From a virus, in the IMG/VR virus record IMGVR_UViG_3300020469_000080, positions 1-45,996 of that record: a stretch of DNA of 45,996 nt. One strand, written 5' to 3'. A program made the position numbers and the translations under genes. This document shows positions 8,159 through 15,600 of the stretch, in pieces. Numbering within the stretch: position 1 is the first letter of the stretch; each line of letters opens with the position of its first letter. The notes beneath the pieces were generated by a model that was not told the origin of the DNA, searched no databases, and was given only the letters and a program-made list of their open reading frames with translations.

Positions 8159-8812
8159 TCAAACTTCTCCTGCACCAACTCCCCAAGTTAATAGGAAAAG
8201 TGGATTTTTTTCATAGGACCAATAATCAAATAAACCTTTTCCATTAAACATATACTCGTTAAAATATTTTGAATAATAGGTCAAGTTTTTTTCATCCAAA
8301 CCATTATAATAGTAATAGAAATCTTCATGTTTTAATAAAGATACAAAATTAATACCTTTTATATCATCAGTATCATCTTCTTCATGTGATATTACCCAAT
8401 CTTTCATCTCATCATCTTGGATAATATACATATTATAAAGTGTTAATGAGTCCAACTTTTTAATCCAAGTATCAACTACTTCTTCATTATCATCAATAAA
8501 ATCTTGATAGCAACCTAAACATTCTAAAGATAGATTTTTTCTTACCAAAAGAACCTCAATAATGAATTCTTCTAAAACTTTAATATTTAATATTTGGGGA
8601 AAATGGAGATAGATTTTTGCAAGACTTTCTAAATCATTTCCCTCAACTTTAATATCACAAGGTAACTCTAAGTTACTTAAATAGACAAGTAATTTCTCTC
8701 CTTGTAAGTCACTATTTTCATAATCAATAATAAAATTAATAGTATCATCAGAAAAATATTTCTGTAAATCATCAATACCTAAAGGTGCGGTCACTATAAC
8801 ATAATTACTCAT
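8159..8812 (-). CDS. Unknown acidic island protein (217 aa)
   Basis: The frame is open to 8866, but the ATG at 8812 (MSNYVIVTAPLG...) is the supported start. Its Shine-Dalgarno AGGAG lies in the final Arg-Arg codons and stop of the upstream gene. The protein is strongly acidic and Tyr/Asp-rich, with a single CLGC motif, and ends in the Gly-rich LLTWGVGAGEV. I do not recognise the family. It sits directly between the candidate substrate gene and a radical-SAM/SPASM gene, so a role as partner, recognition protein or second substrate is plausible but unproven. Confidence 0.65.
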   Translation of the reverse strand: MSNYVIVTAPLGIDDLQKYFSDDTINFIIDYENSDLQGEKLLVYLSNLELPCDIKVEGNDLESLAKIYLHFPQILNIKVLEEFIIEVLLVRKNLSLECLGCYQDFIDDNEEVVDTWIKKLDSLTLYNMYIIQDDEMKDWVISHEEDDTDDIKGINFVSLLKHEDFYYYYNGLDEKNLTYYSKYFNEYMFNGKGLFDYWSYEKNPLFLLTWGVGAGEV

Positions 8813-8819
8813 AATAAAA

Positions 8820-9689
8820 TCATCTCCTATTTCTTGACGAATGACAACTATTGTGACAATTCGCATGACAAACTACTTCACGATAATTAATTGGTGATGC
8901 ACTCAAAGCAACAGTTTCCCATGCTATATAAAGATTATTAAATAGTTGTTCAAAATCAGCATCATCCATAACATCTCCCTTTACAATCATAGAGTGATCA
9001 ACGTCTGCCGAATCAATTTTAAACGAATGTTTTGCTGTCAAAATACCAATATCATTATATGTTGCTGGACTTCCCACACTTGCGGGTATTTTGAGTGTCG
9101 CGGCATATTTTTGTGTTGCTTTTTTACAAGAATTTTCAACATCATCATGTGCTACCGCTGAAATAAATTTTCCTGTTGAATCTACTACAACTTGAATAGC
9201 ATTATAATCTTGTATACCTAAAGTATTGTATTTTGCAAAAAAATTGTTAGCCCAAGATTTACTATCCCATGGGCCTTGTGTTCCAATAGGAACTGTTTCA
9301 ATTCCTGAATTCACTGTCGTAACCCACTCACAAGCAAACTCTCTTTCTAAATTTGCGGCATCATTCGCAGAAGTATTTAAGGCAGCAATCTTATCATTTC
9401 CATTAGGTGAAGCACCAGTAACTGTAATATTCGCGTTAAATCTTCTAATTCTAGTATATTTGTTAACATCATCCAAAAGAATAGCAAATATGTTTGCAGC
9501 ATTAATTGGACCATCAAAAAGATCAGGGTTTGATACAATTCCATCGGTTGTTCCATTAAAAAATGAAGACATACTTTGTTTTGGTAAATTATCATCACCA
9601 TACACGATTTGATTATTAATTTTATCAGTCACAAACTGTCTGTATTTTGTAATTACAGGATTTTCTGTAATAGGGTCTGATATAGCCAT
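8820..9689 (-). CDS. Candidate modified substrate with C-terminal CHxx repeats
   Basis: The 289-aa protein starts at ATG 9689 (AGGAG 7 nt upstream). About 270 residues form a soluble, Asn/Ala/Asp-rich body resembling a phage structural or adhesin protein. The last 16 residues are three CHxx tetrads followed by RNRR (C274, C278 and C282, each followed by His). Only two other Cys are visible. Such a short tandem Cys/His tail on an otherwise ordinary protein is typical of a post-translationally modified or metal-binding segment. The gene lies 10 bp downstream of a SPASM radical-SAM gene. A RiPP-like precursor or modified virion protein is the inference; a structural zinc or metal site is the main alternative. 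Confidence 0.6.
   Translation of the reverse strand: MAISDPITENPVITKYRQFVTDKINNQIVYGDDNLPKQSMSSFFNGTTDGIVSNPDLFDGPINAANIFAILLDDVNKYTRIRRFNANITVTGASPNGNDKIAALNTSANDAANLEREFACEWVTTVNSGIETVPIGTQGPWDSKSWANNFFAKYNTLGIQDYNAIQVVVDSTGKFISAVAHDDVENSCKKATQKYAATLKIPASVGSPATYNDIGILTAKHSFKIDSADVDHSMIVKGDVMDDADFEQLFNNLYIAWETVALSASPINYREVVCHANCHNSCHSSRNRR
8823..8870 (-). repeat. Three tandem CHxx codon units plus RNRR tail
   Basis: The coding sequence for residues 274-289 of the preceding protein reads CHAN, CHNS, CHSS, RNRR. The Cys-His pairs recur every four residues. The final AGG AGA Arg codons and TGA stop also supply the ribosome-binding site for the gene at 8812. Confidence 0.8.
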
Positions 9690-9699
9690 TCTTTATCTC

Positions 9700-10719
9700 C
9701 TAGACATTCTTTGCCAACTCCATCATTAAACTTTTAGGTGCGCCACATACGTCACCTTCCCATCCTAATTGATGACAATCACCCCCACAATATTTTGCGA
9801 CAGGACATGAAAGGCAATTAGGGTTTCTTATCTTTTCTTCAATAATAGTTCGTATTCTTCTAGGACTATTTATAAGAGTTTTAATAGAATCATCCAAAGT
9901 TCCGAATTGAAATTCTGGTGCTGAATTTGGACAACCACTTATTGTACCATCTCCATTTATTGTAAATAATTTTGTTTCACAATCTCTACAAAAAGTCCCA
10001 CACGTAGTAAGAGTTTTCTCAAACTTAGCATACACATTTTCAAGAAAGTCATTTTCAAACCAATCTCGCGCCCCATATTTTTCACTTTGTTGATGCATTT
10101 TCAAAAAATAGGCATCTAATTCTTTATTAGATGGAAATATCTCTGATGCTTCTCTAGCATTACCATTATTAGTTAATCTCTCTAAGGATACTTCTTGAAC
10201 CCCTAATCTTCTACACCACCTTAATAAAGTTATGGGGTCTTTTTCTAAAGTATCTTTAGTAAGACTAATAAACAAACGTATAGTTACACCATCTGCTAAA
10301 AGAGACTTGACGTTTTTATGCCATAAGTTATATTGTCTTTGATTATCAAATCTTATTTTTCTGTCCCATGAAGTTCCCAATCTATTTCTAAGTGGACCTT
10401 TTATAAATTCTCTATGTTGATCTTTTAATTTATACACTAAATTGGTTGTCGCGCCCCAACTCATATTATCCCAAAGTCCATCACAAGCATCATAAACTTT
10501 TCGCATTTGCCCTACAGGTACAAGAAATGGTTCGCCGCCATGAAACTCTAAATGAATACCATCATCCTTCGCAGGTTTTTCTTCACGAAATCTATGTATC
10601 CAATCAACTATCTTATCAGTATTCCAATAAATTTTAGCACCGTTGCTACCAGAGGTAAAACAGTGCTTACAGTTTAATTGACAAGTTTCTGTGGTTTTAA
10701 GATATACTGACCAAAACAC
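9700..10719 (-). CDS. Radical-SAM/SPASM enzyme, sulfatase-maturase-like
   Basis: The 339-aa protein has CQLNCKHCF (C13, C17, C20) and FHGGEPFL, which resembles the WHGGEPLL of anaerobic sulfatase-maturating enzymes. It also has a full SPASM domain: CGTFCRDC, INGDGTISGC, then C302, C305, C311, C315 and C325. SPASM enzymes hold two auxiliary 4Fe-4S clusters and act on peptide Cys, Ser or other residues. The apparent start is GTG at 10719, overlapping the cupin gene by 23 bp. The next gene, 10 bp on, encodes the CHxx-tailed protein, its most likely substrate. Formylglycine formation is one option; thioether cross-linking is another. Confidence 0.82.
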   Translation of the reverse strand: MFWSVYLKTTETCQLNCKHCFTSGSNGAKIYWNTDKIVDWIHRFREEKPAKDDGIHLEFHGGEPFLVPVGQMRKVYDACDGLWDNMSWGATTNLVYKLKDQHREFIKGPLRNRLGTSWDRKIRFDNQRQYNLWHKNVKSLLADGVTIRLFISLTKDTLEKDPITLLRWCRRLGVQEVSLERLTNNGNAREASEIFPSNKELDAYFLKMHQQSEKYGARDWFENDFLENVYAKFEKTLTTCGTFCRDCETKLFTINGDGTISGCPNSAPEFQFGTLDDSIKTLINSPRRIRTIIEEKIRNPNCLSCPVAKYCGGDCHQLGWEGDVCGAPKSLMMELAKNV

Positions 10720-11215
10720 TATTCATTTTATCCTCTATAAATTTTTCTAAGCCAAAACTCAAAGTAAGTGCTTCATGTTCATTAAATGCTTGGTGAGGGG
10801 TATTCGCAGGAATATGTAGTGTTGCACCTTCCTTCAAAGTAAATACTGGTTCACCACCCATAGTATGCCCTTCCATTGCTATCGTTTTCATTCCTTCACA
10901 ACAATATATAACGACATTATCTGGATCAGTATGTTTTTTGAATGAATGAGCATTTTTTTCAGCATAAAATAAATGACATGTTATTGGGCCATTATGATCA
11001 TACATATCTTCTAGTTCTAAACAATAAGAAAAAATCTCTGAGTTATATGCTTCCATTCTTTCAATTTTTATTGAATTTTTATTTTTATTTGCAAGCGTAT
11101 CCGCAAAATTTTTCATTAGATGTTCTCTACCATTTTCATCTATTGCATAAACCATATTTTGTTCATACGCGAGGTCACTCGCAATTATTTTTAAGAATTG
11201 ACTCTTAGTAAGCAT
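10697..11215 (-). CDS. Cupin/JmjC-like putative Fe(II) oxygenase, first gene of the island
   Basis: The 172-aa protein has a cupin-type core: KKHTDPDNVVIY gives H95 and D97, and IPANTPHQAF gives H141. This HxD...H spacing fits an Fe(II)/2-oxoglutarate oxygenase of the cupin or JmjC class, and the terminal SFGLEKF strand is also typical. A plain metal-binding cupin without oxygenase activity cannot be excluded. ATG 11215 follows AAAGGA and lies about 20 nt after the predicted transcription start of a sigma70 promoter, making it the leader gene of the island. Confidence 0.65.
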   Translation of the reverse strand: MLTKSQFLKIIASDLAYEQNMVYAIDENGREHLMKNFADTLANKNKNSIKIERMEAYNSEIFSYCLELEDMYDHNGPITCHLFYAEKNAHSFKKHTDPDNVVIYCCEGMKTIAMEGHTMGGEPVFTLKEGATLHIPANTPHQAFNEHEALTLSFGLEKFIEDKMNSVLVSIS

Positions 11216-11241
11216 AACAAAATCCTTTAATGAGTGAGACT

Positions 11242-11270
11242 ATTATAGACTATATAACCTAAAATGTCAA
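11242..11270 (-). promoter_or_regulatory. sigma70-type promoter of the island
   Basis: On the minus strand TTGACA (11270-11265) and TATAAT (11247-11242) are separated by exactly 17 bp, a perfect consensus for host housekeeping RNA polymerase. It points into the cupin gene at 11215. It is the same type of promoter as those before gp32 and the 39073 gene, and unlike the TATAAATA late promoters of the structural genes. Confidence 0.85.
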
Positions 11271-11278
11271 TATGTAAT

Positions 11279-12484
11279 TTAAAGTTTAAGTACACACTCA
11301 ATCATTTTTTCACCTTCAAAATCATTACTTTCAAGAGCAATACCTACTAATTCTGCACCATTAAACTCTGAACTAGCAACACCATCACGCCAAGTATATA
11401 CTGCCTCACCTTTTCTAATTTGACCATTTACTCTTACGGGAACCCTACCTTTAAGAGCAAGTGCTTGTCCCTCTGCTTCTGCATTCATAAGAAATGCTGG
11501 TTCTGCTGAAACAACTCCAATTGGAATACCAGAATTCGTACATCTTGTAGTTTCACCATTTGGGCCAAAATTTACCATCATAACAGTTCCTATTGGATAA
11601 TCTTCATCTGTGGTATATTTCTCCGCAAGGTCAGCAAAATTAGCAGATGTAGCATTACCATGAAATGTTGTAGCATGTACACTAGTATATTTGAAACCAC
11701 TACTACCGATTTGATATGTATCAGTAATTTTTGGAATAATATTACCACTATGATCTATTTGACCATAAAAAGTAGAGTTAACTGGTGTTTCACCATCACC
11801 ACCAACAGTAAATGTATTCTTGAAAGTACTAGTTCCATTGTATAATCTAGTTCCAGTATATACTGTGGATTCATTATTTCTGACAAGAGTGGGGTCCATC
11901 GCATTGAGAGGTAATTTAGTACCATCAAATGTTACTTTACTTGAAGGAATAGTTGGAATTCTTGCTTGATCAAGTACTCCTGATGTTATTTTACTTGCAG
12001 GAATATCTGGGATACGAGCAATGTTAAATACCCCTGAAGTTATTTGATTTGCTGATAAGTAAGGCAATCTAGCAGTTGATATTGTTCCAGTTGTTATATT
12101 TCCAGCATCCATTTGTGTTATCACTGATGATGGCAATTGACCAGTTGTAATTTTACCAGCATCTAAATTGGGAATATCATTTGCAGTAAGTGGATTACAT
12201 ATAAAAGTAAAAATCCCCCCACCAATACCTGCTGAGTCAGCATAAGATAAACTTGAGTAAGTACCTGCACCACCAGTTGATACTTCCAATGCAGTTCTTG
12301 CCAATGCTTGCACTTCACCATTAACAGCAAATTTACTTTGAATTGAATTTATTGCTCCTACAATACTTCCACTATCAGATGTATTCAGATTATCTAAGTC
12401 GCCAATATATCCCGCAGTAATATTTGTTTTTTCTCTCCAACCATTTACGGTATTGCTAAGATCAACATTTTGTAATCGTGCCAT
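11279..12484 (-). CDS. Tail-fibre protein
   Basis: The 401-aa protein has an N-terminal attachment segment shared with the fibre at 1-804. Repeats of the form DAGKITTGQLP and ASKITSGVLDQARIP (roughly residues 105-185) follow and would form a trimeric beta shaft. The C-terminal domain contains FADLAEKYTTDEDYPIGTVM and GRVPVRVNGQIRKGE, a module common at the ends of marine T4-like fibres. It is virion-exposed and probably involved in host contact. ATG 12484 overlaps the stop of the small upstream gene as TAATG, so it is part of the late structural operon. Confidence 0.85.
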   Translation of the reverse strand: MARLQNVDLSNTVNGWREKTNITAGYIGDLDNLNTSDSGSIVGAINSIQSKFAVNGEVQALARTALEVSTGGAGTYSSLSYADSAGIGGGIFTFICNPLTANDIPNLDAGKITTGQLPSSVITQMDAGNITTGTISTARLPYLSANQITSGVFNIARIPDIPASKITSGVLDQARIPTIPSSKVTFDGTKLPLNAMDPTLVRNNESTVYTGTRLYNGTSTFKNTFTVGGDGETPVNSTFYGQIDHSGNIIPKITDTYQIGSSGFKYTSVHATTFHGNATSANFADLAEKYTTDEDYPIGTVMMVNFGPNGETTRCTNSGIPIGVVSAEPAFLMNAEAEGQALALKGRVPVRVNGQIRKGEAVYTWRDGVASSEFNGAELVGIALESNDFEGEKMIECVLKL

Positions 12485-12693
12485 TAATCACCTAACTTTC
12501 TGTGGATTTCTAACAGCAGAGTTTTTATATCTGCAACTTCTGATTTTAAGATTTGAATTTCTTCTTTTTCTTCTCGCATTTTTTTCTTTCTCGCCTTTGA
12601 TTTTTCAATTTCTGTAACATCAGTATTTAATATTGCACCAGTTTCCAAATCTTTAACGTATTTATTTTCACCTTGTATTTGAGAAAGTAGCAT
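12484..12693 (-). CDS. Small coiled-coil protein between fibre genes
   Basis: The 69-aa product is charged. Residues about 25-68 form a likely coiled coil (IEKSKARKKKMREEKEEIQ, then ILKSEVADIKTLLLEIHRKL). It starts one base after the large upstream gene and ends in a TAATG overlap with the fibre gene. It may connect or trimerise fibre parts or act as a fibre chaperone; the sequence alone does not decide this. Confidence 0.65.
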   Translation of the reverse strand: MLLSQIQGENKYVKDLETGAILNTDVTEIEKSKARKKKMREEKEEIQILKSEVADIKTLLLEIHRKLGD

Positions 12694-12694
12694 A

Positions 12695-15600
12695 TCAATC
12701 TCCTAAACTTATTGCTCTTAAATCTCTAATTGCAGGAACTCTAGAACTATTTGTAGATTGCATTACAATTTTTAATTTAAATTTAGTAAAATCTGGTAAT
12801 GTTCCCGTATCTCCACCTATAGTATAGATATACTCTCTAAAAGTTGAAAAATCATCATCACTTGGCATTGCATTATCTACTTCTGCTAAATTCCAATTAA
12901 CAGTATCAAATTCTATTTCACCCATTTCTGCTTTATAATATAAATCAACATTACAAACTGATGGCTTATTAATTGCTATGAAAACTTTCAAACCATTTGC
13001 TGGGGATAGTAACCTTACTGATTTTGTAATATGTTTTGCCGCAGATGATCCATCAAGGGGATCAGTTTCTGGATTATATGTATCATAACCAGTAGTTGTA
13101 ACATCAAATAATACATTATTACCTTGAGAAGTAGAAGAAACCGAAACAGGACTATCTATTATATTTTCAACTAAAGTTACTGATGCTCTTTGTATATCAA
13201 TTACTGGTGATACGAAATCTGAAGATGTTGTCATATCACCATAAACGAGTAAAGAAGATTGACCCATTTGTAATTCTCTAATAGAGTTAGCAATTACTCT
13301 AGGATTTTTATAATAATTATTAGTTTTTGGTATAACAGGTTCAATTCCGTAGTGTACATATGGAGATTCATTACCTGCGTAAGATTTTCCACTCATACCT
13401 TTATGCCTGAAATTGATACTAGTGCCGATTGGTGATATGTTATCAATATTAGGCCAAGATAAATTATAGGTATATTGTGGTGTTATTGTAACATTTGAGC
13501 CACCAGTTATAACTGGTGATAACGGTGTACTAACAGATGCTGTCGCTGCTGGAGTTGTTATTGCTGATGCAGCAGATACAAAAGCGAAACCATAAGGATC
13601 AATTTCTGTAACCGTATGAGCAGTTCCACTATTATTAATTGCACTTCCATAAGTTGAATCAATAACTCCAGATATAACTACACTATCTCCTACTAATAAT
13701 CCATGATTCAGCGCACTAACTTTAATAGTAGTTTTTGATGCGACAAGTGTTGGACTGTCTTTTCCAAAGATGGTAATAGGATCAAGATTAAGAACTCTTG
13801 ATGGAACTGTAGCATTTTTAAAAGTTGCCGTTCCACTAGTGTTAGTAAATTTTGCTCTTTGTAATTTGAATTTCATATCTTCCCATTGCGCGGCCTCCCA
13901 AGTTTTACTATTTTGAGATTTAAACAAGGAACCCAAAAATGGTTGTCTATTAATTTTTTCTTCAGTTGTACCTAAAACAAATTCACCAACTTTTGAAGTA
14001 AATAATAGATAATCTGTATTATCGGTCAAACATACCAATGCATAATCAGTATTACCTTTTAGACGAACTGGTTCATCAAATGTAAATGTAGTTCCAAGTG
14101 TAGCATCAAGACTAGTAGAAACTTGTGATGAGATTAAAAGTTTTTGTGATCCTGGAACAATAACATCAGATGATGGATATCCATTAACCATCGGTCTAAT
14201 TTGAACCCAAACGGGCATTGTAGAACTTTTCTCTTTAAAATACAAAGTTGCGTTAGTGATATAAACTCCAGTTGCTTCAGAAACACTGAAAGATTGTGCA
14301 AGGGGATCAATCATACATCTTGGTATTCTAATTGTAGTATCTGATTGTTCAACTCTTTTTGTGCTAATTTCTGATTCTGTACCTACAACTTCTAATATTC
14401 TAGTAGTTTCAATATCTTCTTGGCGAGTATCTAATACACCACTTGAGGTAAATACACCAGAAGCGGTAGTTATTGCTTTATCATCATCTATTTTAGTGAT
14501 ATCTGTAAGTTTAAATTCCAAAGCCCCAGTTTTAAATCTTATATTATTAGTACTTGGAATAAAAAATGATCCCTCTACTTGACCATTACCATCACTATAC
14601 AATTTGGTACTACCATTAGGATGCCCTATAGCATTAACTTGAGTATTACCATACTCTGCTTGTTTATGCGTGTTATACGAGTTAAATGATTCTTGTTTAA
14701 CCCAATCAGCGACAGAAATATCATCAAAAAAGGCAAACATTTCTGTGCTTGGTTGTAATCCAGATGCTCTGAAAAATACCATTTTTGATCGCATAAATGG
14801 AATAAAGGACCATTGAACAAATCTATCACCAACAACTTCATTTATAGTTTCACTACCAACAATTCTATTCACTACAGTTGAAGTTGTTCTATTTACACCA
14901 GTTATTGTTCTTCTGTAATATCTCTTTCCTGTTTTTAGCCACCCACTTCTAACTCTAAATTCACTTATATCTGTAAATGGGTCTTCTCTTGAAACGCCAG
15001 TTTGTGTGATTTCAGAGCCAACTTCTAATCCGTTTAAATCTGAACCACCCCAGTTCCACTCCCACTCATTCCAGAGGACCGCCGCATCAGTATTTAATCT
15101 AGTACCCCTATCAATTATATTAGCACCAATATATGCAACTTCTTTCCAATCATCACTCGCAGGAGACAATTTTACGTGACCTCTGAAACCCACAATCATA
15201 AATGGATTAACATTTTCAGTACCAGATGCTAAGTTCTGTTCAACATAATCTTCATTAGTATAATCAAGATAAACATTATCCCCAACCATAGTAGTTCCAT
15301 TAGACTGTGCATCATCATATACCAAACCAATATTGTTGGGATTAAACTTAGGTCTTGCGAATTGTTCTTGAGGATCAATAGATGCCCGATATTCTGAATT
15401 ATCTACATCTGTATGAGTTTGATCAGAAAAATTATCTGCTGTAAACCCACTTTTAGTTCTAGGATTACCATTTTCATCAAAAACTTGAATATTCTTAGTA
15501 TCCATTTCAAGTAATGATAGTGAAACTGCTTCTTCTAAATCATCAATTCTTTTGTCTAATTTTCCAATATCACTCATAGTATATCGTTTGTTTTCGATTA

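Larger units (their letters stand above)
840..11270 (-). other. Radical-SAM / 2OG-oxygenase modification island
   Basis: Twelve same-strand genes, mostly overlapping or separated by less than 15 bp, lie between two paralogous fibre genes. They comprise five radical-SAM enzymes, three HxD...H oxygenases, one cupin-like oxygenase, three unknown proteins and one candidate modified substrate. A single sigma70-type promoter at 11242-11270 precedes the first gene, and no further intergenic promoter is evident inside. The island looks like one transcription unit separate from the late fibre genes on both sides. That it performs protein or peptide modification is inferred from the enzyme families. 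Confidence 0.7.

Noticed and set aside
8813-8866. Upstream extension of the 8159-8812 gene to 8866
   Set aside because: The extension would overlap the CHxx coding region, and ATG 8812 has AGGAG at a suitable distance.
9226-9612. 128-aa plus-strand frame antisense to the CHxx-tailed protein
   Set aside because: No ribosome-binding site or promoter; composition mirrors the real gene on the other strand.
11905-12180. Repeated ITSG/ITTG units as a possible DNA repeat array
   Set aside because: These are protein-level fibre-shaft repeats with diverged codons, normal for phage fibres; no CRISPR-like repeat-spacer pattern.
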